NCBI GenBank assembly: GCA_000470055.1
Contig: HG326877.1
Span: forward strand, 943,661-1,007,660
Origin: Campylobacter coli 76339
Lineage (GTDB): Bacteria > Campylobacterota > Campylobacteria > Campylobacterales > Campylobacteraceae
Direction: 5' to 3'
Length of the DNA: 64,000 bases
Shown piece after piece: positions 21,100 through 31,205 of the stretch. The notes beneath the pieces were generated by a model that saw only the letters and a list, made by a program, of their open reading frames with translations, made no database searches and was not told the DNA's origin. Position 1 is the first letter of the stretch. Each line of letters begins with the position of its first letter. Both the position numbers and the translations under genes were made by a program.

Positions 21100-21740
21100 T
21101 TAAAGTGTTAAAATTTATAAATCCACTTTCTTGATCACACTTTTCTTTTAAGATATCTAAAAAAACTTTTACTTTCAATATTTTTAGCTCCCATGAATTC
21201 TAAATGCTTGTTATATACTTGACAGTCTATGATAAAATCATAGGGCTTAAGAAGTTCGCAAAGTTTGATCAAAGCTATTTTCGAAGCATTTTTTCTAAGA
21301 CTTACCATGCTTTCACCAAAAAAAACTTTACCTATAATCAAACCATAAATTCCTCCAATTAATTCTTCATCTTCGTAAAGTTCTAAAGTATGGATATATC
21401 CTTGTTTGAAAAGCTCATGATAATTTTCTATAAATTCGTCATCAATCCAACTTTGAGGGCGCGTGTTACGACATAAATAGATAAGACTCAAAAAATCATA
21501 ATCAAGTTTGACTTGATAAAGATTGATAAATTTTTTCATATTTTTCTGGATATGAACTTCGCTAGGATATAGCACACATCTAGGATCAGGGCACCACCAT
21601 GTCACGGGTTTGTTTGTCCATGGAAAAAGCCCAAAACGATAGGCTTTTAAGATAAAATCAGGTTCTAGTTTTTGGCTTAAAAAAACGGGTGCATCTTTAG
21701 GTGCATCCGCTAGTTTAGAATATAAGATCGAGCTTTCCAT
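21092..21740 (-). CDS. aat: Aat, leucyl/phenylalanyl-tRNA-protein transferase; apparent C-terminal frameshift
   Basis: Aat adds Leu or Phe to proteins with N-terminal Arg/Lys, creating N-degrons for ClpS/ClpAP, whose genes follow directly. The family block FGLFPWTNKPVTWWCPDPRC, SQSWIDDEF-like QSWIDDEF and GGIYGLIIGKVFFGESMVS are intact. ATG 21740 (MESSILYSK) matches C. jejuni and overlaps clpA by 26 bases. The open frame stops at 21135. With six instead of seven A/T bases in the run at 21159-21165, the protein continues LDILKEKCDQESGFINFN and so on to a stop at 21092-21094, giving about 215 residues as in C. jejuni. This is probably a sequencing error, otherwise a divergent tail. Confidence 0.9.
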
Positions 21741-23832
21741 TTTTATCAAGCTTGATTTTAGCTATACCACCTTTTTTGAGTTTGCCAAATAAAATTTCAT
21801 CGCTAATTTTTTCTCCGATTTCTTCGGAAATAATGCGTTTTAGCAATCTTACTCCAAATTCTTTATTGTAAGCTTTTTTTGCTAGATACAGTTTAGCTTT
21901 TTCATCGGCAATTAATTGGACATTTTTAAGATTTTTAGAAATTTCGTCTAATTCTTTTTGAATGATTTTAACAAGTATAGTGTCATTTAGATCATTAAAA
22001 TGAAGAATTTTATCAATACGATTGATAAATTCAGGCGCAAAAAAATCCTTGATAGCACGGTTGCTTTTTTCTTCATTTTTACTTAAAAATCCAAGCTCAT
22101 TACTTTCTTTAAGTCCTAAATTTGAAGTCATTATGATAATGGTATTTTTAAAGTCTGCTTTAAGGCCGCTATTATCTGTAAGTTCTGCATTATCAAATAT
22201 TTGTAAGAAAGTATTGCTTAAGTCAGGATGAGCCTTTTCTATCTCATCGAAAAGGATGAGGCTGAAAGGATTTTTTCGAACCGCATTGCTCAAAAGTCCT
22301 CCATCTTCATATCCTACATATCCTGCAGGAGAGCCTATAAGCTTGCTTATGCTGTGTTTTTCTGCATACTCACTCATATCAAAACGCTCTAAATTTAAGC
22401 CTAAAAATTCTGCTAAAACTTTGCAAAGTTCTGTTTTTCCAACCCCACTAGATCCTGTAAATAAAAATACTCCTCGTGGATTGTTTGAATTTTTAAATCC
22501 TGCAAAACTCTGTTTTAAAGTTGCAACAACTTTGTCAATAACTTCATCTTGACCAAATATTTTTGCCTTTAAATTATGACTTAGATTCATTAAAGCTTTG
22601 TTTTGATCAAATTCAAACATTTTATGATGATGAGTCATTTTGGCTAAAACTTTTTCTAGATCTTTAATATCAGCATTTTTTTTAGTTTTTGTATTAAAAA
22701 CATAAGAAGCCCCAAGCTCATCGATAAGATCTATAGCACTATCAGGAAGGTATTTATCACTGAAAAATTTCTTACCCCAAGCAACGGCTTGTTGAAGGAT
22801 TTCATCGCTAAATTTAATCTTATGAAAATCTTCATATTTACTTTTTAAGCCTTGTAAAATTTGAAAAGCTTCTTCTTGACTTGGTTCGTCTACATTGATT
22901 TTAGCAAAGCGACGACTTAAAGCTTTGTTTTTATCAAAAGTATTTTTGTATTCCATAAAGGTCGTTGCACCTATGCATTTTAAGGTGCCATTGCTTAAGG
23001 CCGGTTTGAGAAGATTGGAAAAGTCTGTATGAGATTCTCCGGTTGCTCCAGCTCCAACTATGGTGTGAATTTCATCTATGAATAAAATAGCATTAGGAAG
23101 TTTTTGAAGTCCTTCTAAGACTTCTTTGATTCGCTTTTCAAAATCACCACGATATTTGGTTCCTGAAAGCAGTCCTGCTATATCCAAGCTAAAAATTTTA
23201 GCATTTTGTAGATTTTTTGGAACCTTTTTTTCAGCGATGGCTAATGCAAGCCCTTCGATTATGGCGGTTTTTCCAACTCCAGCTTCCCCGATTAAAATAG
23301 GATTGTTTTTCTTGCGTCTTGATAAAATTTGAACGATGCGTTCGAGTTCAAATTTTCTTCCTATTAAAGGATCTATTTTCCCTTTTTGCGCTAAAAGCGT
23401 TAAATCACTTGCATAGGAATTTAAATTTTCTATTTCGCTGTTTTGTTTAAAATCTTGAATTTTTTCCAAACTCATACCATGTTTTTGTAAAAGAAAACTC
23501 GAATATGTTCTATCGTCTTGGATCAATTTTTCTAAAAAATCAATGATTTTTATCTCATTTTTATGATTAAGAATTTCGTCTAAAATTACAGAATTTGTAG
23601 GTTGAATTTCTTGATTTAAACTTTTATTTTTTTCTGCTATGTAATTTTTCAGTTCATTTTCCAAAAGTTCAAATTCGGCATCTGCGAGTTCTTCGAATAT
23701 TGATTTAAAATCCGAACTTAGTTTTAATATGGCAAAAAGCACATGCTCGCAAGTTGTAAATTCATGATGATTGATAGTGCTTAAGTGTTTGGCATTATCA
23801 AGGTATTTTTGTAAATTTTCTTGATATTTCAT
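21715..23832 (-). CDS. clpA: ClpA, ATP-dependent Clp protease unfoldase subunit
   Basis: This AAA+ unfoldase delivers substrates to ClpP. The N-terminal domain contains the ClpS-docking repeats (residues 1-140). D1 has Walker A GEAGVGKT near 181 and Walker B ILFIDEIHTIVGAG. D2 has GSSGVGKT near 465 and LILFDEIEKAHPDL. An IGL-type ClpP loop is hard to see: SNLGLKESNELGFL is the D2 segment. Length is 705. The 5' end overlaps the clpS stop and the 3' end overlaps aat: an N-end-rule operon. Confidence 0.95.
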   Translation of the reverse strand: MKYQENLQKYLDNAKHLSTINHHEFTTCEHVLFAILKLSSDFKSIFEELADAEFELLENELKNYIAEKNKSLNQEIQPTNSVILDEILNHKNEIKIIDFLEKLIQDDRTYSSFLLQKHGMSLEKIQDFKQNSEIENLNSYASDLTLLAQKGKIDPLIGRKFELERIVQILSRRKKNNPILIGEAGVGKTAIIEGLALAIAEKKVPKNLQNAKIFSLDIAGLLSGTKYRGDFEKRIKEVLEGLQKLPNAILFIDEIHTIVGAGATGESHTDFSNLLKPALSNGTLKCIGATTFMEYKNTFDKNKALSRRFAKINVDEPSQEEAFQILQGLKSKYEDFHKIKFSDEILQQAVAWGKKFFSDKYLPDSAIDLIDELGASYVFNTKTKKNADIKDLEKVLAKMTHHHKMFEFDQNKALMNLSHNLKAKIFGQDEVIDKVVATLKQSFAGFKNSNNPRGVFLFTGSSGVGKTELCKVLAEFLGLNLERFDMSEYAEKHSISKLIGSPAGYVGYEDGGLLSNAVRKNPFSLILFDEIEKAHPDLSNTFLQIFDNAELTDNSGLKADFKNTIIIMTSNLGLKESNELGFLSKNEEKSNRAIKDFFAPEFINRIDKILHFNDLNDTILVKIIQKELDEISKNLKNVQLIADEKAKLYLAKKAYNKEFGVRLLKRIISEEIGEKISDEILFGKLKKGGIAKIKLDKNGKLDLIF

Positions 23833-24119
23833 TCTTCTTCCACTCTAGTTTGTAAAGGAAAATTTGCCAACTTAGCAGCATCAGAAACTTTTTTTTGCTT
23901 TGAAAGGGCAATTTCTTGAGTATAAACTCCACAAATTCCGCTACCATTAAGATGGACTTCTAGCATGATTTTACTAGCGGTTTCAAAATCGTGATGAAAA
24001 ATATTCATTAGAATTTCAATCACAAAATCCATTGTGGTTACATCATCATTTAATAACACAACCTTAAACATTTTAGGTTCTTGAAGTTTGCTTTTTTCCA
24101 ATACTTTTGACTTTGGCAT
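23829..24119 (-). CDS. clpS: ClpS, N-end-rule adaptor of ClpA
   Basis: ClpS binds N-terminal Leu/Phe/Trp/Tyr and hands substrates to ClpA. The core VVLLNDDVTTMDFVIEILMNIFHHDFETA carries the conserved ND pair and hydrophobic pocket residues; HLNGSGICGVYTQEIA matches the family. Length is 96. It overlaps clpA by 4 bases and abuts the upstream lipoprotein gene stop. Confidence 0.95.
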   Translation of the reverse strand: MPKSKVLEKSKLQEPKMFKVVLLNDDVTTMDFVIEILMNIFHHDFETASKIMLEVHLNGSGICGVYTQEIALSKQKKVSDAAKLANFPLQTRVEEE

Positions 24120-24725
24120 TATTTTTCTTTATAAATTTTATCTAAATCATTTTGTATATAATCTGTTGGAATTTTACCTAGGTAAAAATTGGTTGAAGTA
24201 TTATTGTCCCAATAATTACTAAGTTTTTGATAAATTCCATTTTTCATTACCACTTTAAAAGGCAATTGTTCCATGCTTTGATAATTAATATCTTTTAAAA
24301 TTTGAGCGATAATGCGATCATTTTGCAAATCATTGCTTAGAAAATAATAAGCTCCATAATCATCAGCAAATTTTTTAACTGTTTCATCGCTTACATCTTC
24401 AAAATGCGTTAATCCTATGATAGTAAATTTTTTTGAGTTATTTTTCCAAAGCTTGCTAAGTTCTAGAGCTTCTTCTTTACAAGGAGAGCAAAAAGTTCCA
24501 AAGAAATCAATCATCAATACTTTATTTTCCTCACCTTCGATAATAAAACCTTTATCAGTGCGAATTAAAGTTTTAGATCCTCCATTTACACTATTTAATA
24601 TAATTTTATCACCCTTGTTGTACTCTTTAAACATATAATCATTTTGTATATCTTCTTGGTGAGAGCAAGCACTTATAAAAAAACCCATAATGATAAAAAA
24701 TGACAATAATGTCTTTTTTTTTCAT
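24119..24725 (-). CDS. Thioredoxin-like (TlpA/ResA type) periplasmic lipoprotein; frameshift at the start codon homopolymer
   Basis: This is a predicted lipoprotein with a thioredoxin fold. FFGTFCSPCKEEALEL carries the CxxC pair (CSPC) typical of TlpA/ResA disulfide reductases, and LPFKVVMKNG ends with the cis-Pro region. The open frame begins only at a TTG near 24706. An ATG at 24725 followed by nine A's would, with eight A's, give MKKKTLLSFFIIMGFFISAC, a perfect lipoprotein signal with lipobox ISAC. The A9 run (24714-24722) is thus either an assembly error or an unstable tract at the start. Partner and substrate are unknown. The restored protein is about 202 residues. Confidence 0.82.
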
Positions 24726-24734
24726 ACCCGTCCT

Positions 24735-25187
24735 TTATTTGTAGTTTTTCATAGCAGATCTTGCTTCCATGTCTGCTTGTTTTTTCTTTAAACTTTCTCG
24801 TTTATCGTGTAGATTTTTTCCTTTAGCTAGGGCTAGCGTGGCTTTAACTTTGTTTTTGTTATTAAAATAAAGATCTAATACCACTAAAGTATATCCTTCA
24901 ATGCTAACTTTACCCAGAAGCTTATCTATTTGCTTACGGTGCATTAAAAGTTTTCTAGTAGCCCTTTCTTCATGTTTGTAATAAGAATGCGTAGTGCTAA
25001 GATGTGATATATGAGCATTCAGTAAAAACAACTCGCCCTTGATAATACGCACAAAAGAGTCTTTTAAATTTGCTCTTCCTGCACGCAATGCTACAACTTC
25101 ACTGCCTTTTAATACCACTCCTGATTCAAAGCGTTCTATAATACTATAATCAAATAAAGCTTTTTTATTTCTAGCAATGATTTTCAT
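24735..25187 (-). CDS. smpB: SmpB, tmRNA-binding protein
   Basis: SmpB escorts tmRNA to stalled ribosomes. The sequence shows the N-terminal [38 protein letters not shown] and the basic, lysine-rich C-terminal tail that enters the mRNA channel ([15 protein letters not shown]). Length is 150. It overlaps ispE by 4 bases. Confidence 0.96.
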   Translation of the reverse strand: MKIIARNKKALFDYSIIERFESGVVLKGSEVVALRAGRANLKDSFVRIIKGELFLLNAHISHLSTTHSYYKHEERATRKLLMHRKQIDKLLGKVSIEGYTLVVLDLYFNNKNKVKATLALAKGKNLHDKRESLKKKQADMEARSAMKNYK

Positions 25188-25954
25188 TGATGCACCTTAA
25201 AAACGCTACTTCCGCTTCCACTTAGAAAAAAATCTTGTTGTAAAAAAAGAAACATTTTAGGATATAAAGTTACACAAGGAGTAAATAAATCATTCAGTTG
25301 AGTATTTTTAAATGTTTCTAGAAGTTTTTTTGTATTTAATTTTTTATAAATTTCAGCATCAAGAATGCTTTTTTCAAAACTAATTTCCCCTTTGTCAAAT
25401 TCATCATAAACTTTTTTAGTTTGGCAAGATACCTCAGGAAAGATCCATTCTAAGTTCGGTATAGTATCATTAAATTCTTCTATGATTTCACCACATCCAC
25501 TTACATTAGCACTTTCAAAACCGCTTAAGAAAAAAGCAATATCACTACCTAGTTGAGTGCTTAATTCTATAAGTTTTTGAGTACTTAATTTTAAGTTTAA
25601 TTCTTCATTGATCAGCATTAAAAAGCTTGCACAATCACTGCTACCTCCCCCAAGTCCTGCACATGTGGGAATATTTTTGATTAATTTTAGGCTTTTGGTT
25701 TTAAAAAATTCTTCCAATTCGTTTTGATAGCCATTTTGACAAAGGAGCCAATAAGCTTTTGTGATAATATTATCCTCGCAATCAAAATTGCTAATGATTT
25801 CAAAACCTTTAGGAGAATTAGAGCTTTTATCAACGATATAAATTTCATCAAAAAGATTTTTTAAAAGTATAAAGCGAGATTCTAAAAGATGATATCGTCT
25901 TTCATCAAATCCTACAAGTTTTAAAAAAATATTTGCTTTAGCATATGCTTTCAT
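25184..25954 (-). CDS. ispE: IspE, 4-diphosphocytidyl-2-C-methyl-D-erythritol kinase
   Basis: This GHMP kinase of the MEP isoprenoid pathway phosphorylates CDP-methylerythritol. The N-terminal [13 protein letters not shown] and the ATP loop [18 protein letters not shown] are diagnostic; the GHMP motif 3 near the C-terminus is [11 protein letters not shown]. Length is 256. It sits within the tightly overlapping truB-csrA-ispE-smpB run. Confidence 0.95.
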   Translation of the reverse strand: MKAYAKANIFLKLVGFDERRYHLLESRFILLKNLFDEIYIVDKSSNSPKGFEIISNFDCEDNIITKAYWLLCQNGYQNELEEFFKTKSLKLIKNIPTCAGLGGGSSDCASFLMLINEELNLKLSTQKLIELSTQLGSDIAFFLSGFESANVSGCGEIIEEFNDTIPNLEWIFPEVSCQTKKVYDEFDKGEISFEKSILDAEIYKKLNTKKLLETFKNTQLNDLFTPCVTLYPKMFLFLQQDFFLSGSGSSVFKVHQ

Positions 25955-26178
25955 TGGATCAATTTTTTACTTAAGTCGTCTAATTTAACATCATTTTTTA
26001 CTACAGAATGCAAATTTTCATCTTTAATTTGAGTAAGAAGCTCTTTTCTTAAAATCATTAAAGATTTTGGAGCGTCAATGCCTATTTTAGCATATCCTTT
26101 TCCAGTTTGAACGATTTTGATTTCAATTCCTTCACCGATAACAATACTTTCATTTTCTTTTCGCGATAATATTAACAT
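25951..26178 (-). CDS. csrA: CsrA, global post-transcriptional regulator
   Basis: This RNA-binding dimer blocks translation at GGA-containing leaders; in Campylobacter it represses flaA mRNA and is antagonised by Fli[24 protein letters not shown] and [16 protein letters not shown] are classical. Arg44-type RNA contacts appear replaced or shifted ([10 protein letters not shown]), as in epsilonproteobacterial CsrA. Length is 75 with an extended C-terminus, the form that binds FliW. It overlaps ispE by 4 and truB by 7 bases. Confidence 0.95.
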   Translation of the reverse strand: MLILSRKENESIVIGEGIEIKIVQTGKGYAKIGIDAPKSLMILRKELLTQIKDENLHSVVKNDVKLDDLSKKLIQ

Positions 26179-26990
26179 TTTTCAACCTTATTTAAAAGAT
26201 ATTCTACTTTATTTTCTTTAATATTTATAATACTAAAATACTTTTCATTTTCTATATAATAAAAGCCCTCGTCTTGAAATTTTAATTCTTCTAGGGATAT
26301 TTTAGTGCCATTTTCAAGTTTTGTTAAATCTTTAATGAAATTAGGCTTTAAATTTAGATATTCTAACACATTTAAGCTTTTTTCGTGATTATAAAAAAAT
26401 TCTCCCTCACGGGTGCGCTCAAGAGAACTTAAAGTGGCATTAATGCCTAATTTTTCAGCAAAAAGCTCACAATAAGATCTTATATAAGCCCCTTCGCTAA
26501 CGCTTAATTCAAGTTGTAAAAAAGGGTGAGTATAATGTATGATTTTACAAGAGAAAATTTCCATTATACAAGATTTTAACTCAACATTTTCACCTTTTTT
26601 GGCAAATTCATAAGCTCTTTTGCCTTCTATTCTTTTGGCACTAAATTGAGGTGGAGTATAAGAAATTTTTCCTAAAAGTTCCATTTTGATTTGTTCTAAG
26701 AGTTTGATATCAAAAGCTTTTACAAGCTTTATTTCTTGTATGTTTTTATTATCAAGACTTAAAGATTTAACTCCAAGCCAAAGTGTTGCTTGGTATGTTT
26801 TTGGAGTCTTTTTTAAAAATCTAAAAAGCTTAGTGTATTGCCCAAAAGCAACTATTAAAACCCCCTTGGCAAAGGGATCTAAGGTTCCTGAATAGCCTGC
26901 TTTTTTATTTTTATATCTTTTTTTTATTTGACCTAAAAAAGCATTAGAACTTATTTCTGCGGGTTTGAAAGCGGCAAAAATTTTATTCAT
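26172..26990 (-). CDS. truB: TruB, tRNA pseudouridine-55 synthase
   Basis: TruB makes pseudouridine 55 in the tRNA T-loop. The catalytic aspartate is in [14 protein letters not shown], a TruB signature, and [11 protein letters not shown] and the [18 protein letters not shown] block follow. Length is 272. It overlaps the helicase gene upstream by 4 bases. Confidence 0.94.
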   Translation of the reverse strand: MNKIFAAFKPAEISSNAFLGQIKKRYKNKKAGYSGTLDPFAKGVLIVAFGQYTKLFRFLKKTPKTYQATLWLGVKSLSLDNKNIQEIKLVKAFDIKLLEQIKMELLGKISYTPPQFSAKRIEGKRAYEFAKKGENVELKSCIMEIFSCKIIHYTHPFLQLELSVSEGAYIRSYCELFAEKLGINATLSSLERTREGEFFYNHEKSLNVLEYLNLKPNFIKDLTKLENGTKISLEELKFQDEGFYYIENEKYFSIINIKENKVEYLLNKVEKC

Positions 26991-29047
26991 ACGGCTTTTT
27001 CCACAAAACTTGCCATAATAATGCGTTCTATTCCGCCAAAATTTATAGTAAGTTTTTCTTCTTTTGCACTTTTGTTGACACTAATAACGCGTCCTATGCC
27101 AAAAATTTTATGCTTCACTAGATCTCCTTTGTGATATCCTTGTTCGGTTTTATTCATAGAGATTTTTTTTGTTAATTGACTTTCTTCTAAAAAACGACTA
27201 GAGTCTAATTCCGTGCGACTTCCTCGGTAAAAACGAGATTTTGCAATGCTTAGCGATAGGCATTTTTTAGCACGAGTGATGGCTACATACGCAAGGCGTC
27301 TTTCTTCTTCTATATCGCTTTCATTCAAAGGAAAAAATCCTTCCTCAAGCCCTACGATAAATACATGATCAAATTCCAAACCCTTGCTCGCATGTACACT
27401 CATAAGATATACGCATTCTCCTTCAATTCCATCTTGATCGCTTAGCAGTGAAATTTCACTTAAAATATCTTCTAGGGTTGTTTGCGGTTCTTCTTTTATT
27501 TTTTCTTTAATACTTGCATAAAATTCATCAATATTTAATACGCGCTCATCGCCATCTTCTTGAAGAGCGTAAAATTCTTTAAGAGCAAAAAGTTCTTCAA
27601 AATTTTCAATCATTTTTTTCAAATCAGAATATTCTCTAAGTTTGTAAATATTTTGTATGAATTTTTTTGCTTCATTTTGTGCTTTTTTAAGAGAAAAAAT
27701 TCCCACACCGCCATCGCTTTCGCATAATGCTTCAAAGAGTGAAATTTTTCTTTTTTGTGCGTAATCTTCTAAATTTTGTAAAGCTTTTTCACCTATACTT
27801 CTTTTAGGTCTATTAATAATGCGTTTAAAGGATAAATCATCATTAGGGTTGATTAAAATTCTAAAATAGCAAATGAGATCTTTAATTTCAAGCCTTTCAT
27901 AAAAACGCATTCCACTTAGCAATTTATAAGGAATTTTTTCCTTCATAAAAGCTTCTTCTATGGATCTTGAAAGAGCATTGATGCGAAATAAAACAGCAAT
28001 TTCTCCAGCATAAACACCTGTATTTAAAAGCTCTTTGATTTTTTTAGCCACCAATGCACTTTCGATTTTTTCATTATCTGAACTTAAAATTTGAACATCT
28101 TCGCCCTCATCCTTTGTGCAAAGTAGGGTTTTTCCAAGGCGTTTTTTATTGTGTGATATTAGATTGTTAGCAGCCTTTAAAATCATACCCACAGAACGAT
28201 AATTTTGCTCTAATTTAACAAGTTTTACATTTGAAAATTCACTTTGAAAATTTAAAATATTTTCTATTTTTGCACCACGCCAGCTATAAATACTTTGATC
28301 ATCATCGCCTACAACGCATATATTTTCATGAACACAGCAAAGATTTTTAAGAATTTTGTATTGCAAAGCATTGGTATCTTGGTATTCATCGACTGTGATA
28401 TAACGATAAAAAGAACTTTGCTCTTTGGCGAAATTTTGATCATTTTCTAAAAGAGTATTAGTCAAAAGTAAAAGATCATCAAAATCTACGAAATTGTGCT
28501 TAAGTAAATATTCTTGATAATTTTGATAATAAATAGCGATTTTTTGCAAGGCTTGATGTTTGATTTCATTATCTTTTAATAATTCTAGATCGTTAAATAC
28601 ATCCTGAACACTCTTGCTTTCATTTTTAAAATGCGAGATAAATTGAAGAATTTGATGAGGGCTAGTTTTATCATCATTAATGAGTTCTTTTAAAATTTTT
28701 TTAGAATCATCATTATCGATGATAATAAAATTATTTTTTCTTCCTAGTCTTTCTATATGGAGTTTTAAAAACAATAAACCAAATTTATGAAAAGTGCAAA
28801 GTAAAGGGTTTTTATTGCTATTAAGAAGATCTAAAGCTCTATTTTTCATTACGCTTGCAGCTTTATTTGTAAAGGTTAGGGTTAGGGTATTGATAGCAGG
28901 AATTCCAACCTCTCCAATCATATAGGCAAGACGCGTTGTGATTGTTTTGGTTTTACCACTACCTGCACCCGCAAGTATAAGCATAGGGCCATCGATATGG
29001 CTCGCAGCTTCTTTTTGGCTTTCATTTAAACCCGTAAATAAATTCAT
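26987..29047 (-). CDS. UvrD/Rep/PcrA-type superfamily 1 DNA helicase
   Basis: This is a 3'-5' SF1A helicase. Motif I AGAGSGKT is near residue 27, motif II is [11 protein letters not shown], motif [17 protein letters not shown], motif IV NYRS, and motifs V and [18 protein letters not shown] and [13 protein letters not shown]. The C-terminal [13 protein letters not shown] block is PcrA/UvrD-like. Length is 686. Rep-like and PcrA-like roles cannot be separated by sequence reading. It is co-directional and overlapping with its neighbours. Confidence 0.92.
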   Translation of the reverse strand: MNLFTGLNESQKEAASHIDGPMLILAGAGSGKTKTITTRLAYMIGEVGIPAINTLTLTFTNKAASVMKNRALDLLNSNKNPLLCTFHKFGLLFLKLHIERLGRKNNFIIIDNDDSKKILKELINDDKTSPHQILQFISHFKNESKSVQDVFNDLELLKDNEIKHQALQKIAIYYQNYQEYLLKHNFVDFDDLLLLTNTLLENDQNFAKEQSSFYRYITVDEYQDTNALQYKILKNLCCVHENICVVGDDDQSIYSWRGAKIENILNFQSEFSNVKLVKLEQNYRSVGMILKAANNLISHNKKRLGKTLLCTKDEGEDVQILSSDNEKIESALVAKKIKELLNTGVYAGEIAVLFRINALSRSIEEAFMKEKIPYKLLSGMRFYERLEIKDLICYFRILINPNDDLSFKRIINRPKRSIGEKALQNLEDYAQKRKISLFEALCESDGGVGIFSLKKAQNEAKKFIQNIYKLREYSDLKKMIENFEELFALKEFYALQEDGDERVLNIDEFYASIKEKIKEEPQTTLEDILSEISLLSDQDGIEGECVYLMSVHASKGLEFDHVFIVGLEEGFFPLNESDIEEERRLAYVAITRAKKCLSLSIAKSRFYRGSRTELDSSRFLEESQLTKKISMNKTEQGYHKGDLVKHKIFGIGRVISVNKSAKEEKLTINFGGIERIIMASFVEKAV

Positions 29048-29481
29048 TTTTTGAAAATATCTTTGTTTTTAGGATTGCTTAAGAAGATATTTTTAGATTT
29101 TTGTGATTTTTTATCATCTTTGCGTTTATAAAAGCTAAAGTTAACAAACAAAACACTATTTTCAACTTGAATTTGAGTAATTGCTCCAAGATCTACTTTA
29201 ACATAACTAGCAAAATCATCAGGGCCAAAACCCGCATGAAATTGTATATGATCTTTTTCTAATTGAATGGACTCAAAAGTATATCCTCCAAGGACAAATA
29301 ATGCAAAAGGATTTCGCTTGACATCCAAATTTTCAGGCAATACAGGATCAAAATCAATAAAATTTGTATTAGCCACTATGGAAAATTCTATATTTTCTTG
29401 GATCAAGATCGAAAGCAGGTCATAGCAATTTTTTTGCATTAAAGTAATGAAATTTTCATTTTCTAGAATTTTTTCTATCAT
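29044..29481 (-). CDS. Small acidic protein resembling the SspB ClpXP adaptor
   Basis: I do not recognise this as a named Campylobacter protein, but the layout recalls SspB. A helical N-terminus (residues 1-30) is followed by SIVANTNFIDFDPVLPENL, NPFALFVLGGYTFESIQLEKDHIQFHAGFG and VKVDLGAITQIQVENSVLFVNF. These align by eye with the SspB core, in which a short strand, a block ending in FNARFGG and VPLAAVLAIYARENG occur in that order. The C-terminal tail is lysine-rich (KKSQKSKNIFLSNPKNKD), where SspB has a flexible linker and ClpX-binding tip. SspB delivers ssrA-tagged proteins; smpB is 4 kb away. Function is inferred. Confidence 0.6.
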   Translation of the reverse strand: MIEKILENENFITLMQKNCYDLLSILIQENIEFSIVANTNFIDFDPVLPENLDVKRNPFALFVLGGYTFESIQLEKDHIQFHAGFGPDDFASYVKVDLGAITQIQVENSVLFVNFSFYKRKDDKKSQKSKNIFLSNPKNKDIFKK

Positions 29482-31196
29482 TATTTTAGCCTCATAAATT
29501 CATCGATAAGTTTTTTGATTTCTATTATACCTATTTCCCAAAAGCTCTTATCTTCTATATCAAACCCAAACATTCCCACAAGTTCTTTTGGACTCACGCT
29601 TCCTCCAAGAGAAAGCATTTTTATATAAAGTTCTTTAAAATCGGTGCAAGTATTGCTTTTGTAAAGCCCATAAAGTGCGAGTACTAAAAGCTGGGCATAA
29701 GCATAAGCATAACAATAAAAAGGGCTATGGATAAAATGAGGAATATAGCTCCACCAAAGGGCATAATTTTTACTCAATTCCACGCTTTCGCCAAACATTT
29801 TTTGAGATTCTTCCATCCAAATTTGAGAAATTTCTTCACTTTTTAGCTCGTTTTCATTAGCATGAATGCGTCTTTCAAAACAAGTGAAATTAATCTGTCT
29901 ATAAAGAGTGGCGAAAATATCTTCAATTTTTGCAGCATAAAGTGCTAATAATTCTTCTTTTTTGAGCTTGTTTTTAACATAATCAAATACCAACATTTCA
30001 GCAAATACTGAAGCAGTTTCAGCTGTAGTTAAAGGAGTGTTTTGATTTAAAAAAGAAACACTATAAGAAAGTTTTTGATGTATAGTGTGTCCTAATTCAT
30101 GAGCGAGCGTAAAAAGATCACGTCTTCCGTCTGTATAATTTAGCAAGATAAAAGGATGAGCATCCGGAGTGGCCGAATGTGAAAAAGCGCCACTTTGTTT
30201 TTTATCTTGTGGATAAACATCTATCCAACCTTTTTCAAATGCTTCTTTTGCAATATCTCCAAAAACAGGGGAAAAATCATAAAAAGCGTTTAGAATGATT
30301 TTTTTGCTTTCTTCAAAACTGAATTTTGCTTCTTTGCCAATGGGCGCATAACGATCATAGTCTTTAAGTTTGTTAAAACCTAAAATTTGTTTTTTTCTTT
30401 TATAGAAATTAGATACGAGGTAAAAATGTTTTTGTGTTGTTTGAATTAGTGAATCAACACTTTGCTGGGTGATTTGATTTTGCAAGTGTCTTGGAGTTTC
30501 TGCGCTTTCATATCCGCGTAATTTACAGATATTGCTTAGCTCTGTCTTAATCATATTGAAAATAAAAGTGAGCAAATTTAAATTCTTATCAAGGGCTTTG
30601 GTAAATTTTTTAGCAGCTTTTTTTCTTATCTTTCTGTCATTATTGTAAAGTTTGCTTAAAATTTCTTCCTCGCTAAGTTTATTGCCTTCAAAAGGAATTT
30701 TTAGTGCAGCTATACTTTCATCAAATAATCTACTAAAAGCATTTGCTCCTGTATTCGAAAGATAAAGCATTACGCGTTCTTCTTTTTGGCTTAGATTATA
30801 GTGTTTGTTTTGAATGAGATTTTGCAAGTAAAAATCATAACCTTTGCAAAATTCAATCAATTCTTTAGTTTTTTCCTCGCTAAGCTCACAAAATTCTAAT
30901 TCAAAAAATAATAAATTTTCTTCTATTTTTTTACATTCTTGCTCATATTTAGCATAAAAAGAACCCTTAGAACTATCTTTAGCAAAGCATAAATAAGCAT
31001 AAGTCATAATTTTTGAAAGTATTAAATGCAAATGCTCGTATTCTTTTAGAGCGCTGAGAAAGTTATCAGGGTTTAATTTATCTAAAGCGGTAGAATAGTT
31101 TTTTTTGAATTCTTTAGACTGTTGAATATAGTTTTGCGTTGTATTTTCTAGCTCATGTTCGTTTTTAAACAATACATCTAAGTCCCAAGTTAACAT
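29481..31196 (-). CDS. pepF: PepF, M3 family oligoendopeptidase F
   Basis: This cytosolic zinc oligopeptidase degrades short peptides. The zinc motif is HELGHTIHQ with the downstream glutamate in TAETASVFAEML, the family pattern. YTDGRRDLFTLAHELGH and SPFYCYAYAYAQLL are typical PepF blocks. Length is 571. It abuts the SspB-like gene and lies 9 bases from pyrB. Confidence 0.93.
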   Translation of the reverse strand: MLTWDLDVLFKNEHELENTTQNYIQQSKEFKKNYSTALDKLNPDNFLSALKEYEHLHLILSKIMTYAYLCFAKDSSKGSFYAKYEQECKKIEENLLFFELEFCELSEEKTKELIEFCKGYDFYLQNLIQNKHYNLSQKEERVMLYLSNTGANAFSRLFDESIAALKIPFEGNKLSEEEILSKLYNNDRKIRKKAAKKFTKALDKNLNLLTFIFNMIKTELSNICKLRGYESAETPRHLQNQITQQSVDSLIQTTQKHFYLVSNFYKRKKQILGFNKLKDYDRYAPIGKEAKFSFEESKKIILNAFYDFSPVFGDIAKEAFEKGWIDVYPQDKKQSGAFSHSATPDAHPFILLNYTDGRRDLFTLAHELGHTIHQKLSYSVSFLNQNTPLTTAETASVFAEMLVFDYVKNKLKKEELLALYAAKIEDIFATLYRQINFTCFERRIHANENELKSEEISQIWMEESQKMFGESVELSKNYALWWSYIPHFIHSPFYCYAYAYAQLLVLALYGLYKSNTCTDFKELYIKMLSLGGSVSPKELVGMFGFDIEDKSFWEIGIIEIKKLIDEFMRLK

Positions 31197-31205
31197 GCTT
31201 TCCCT

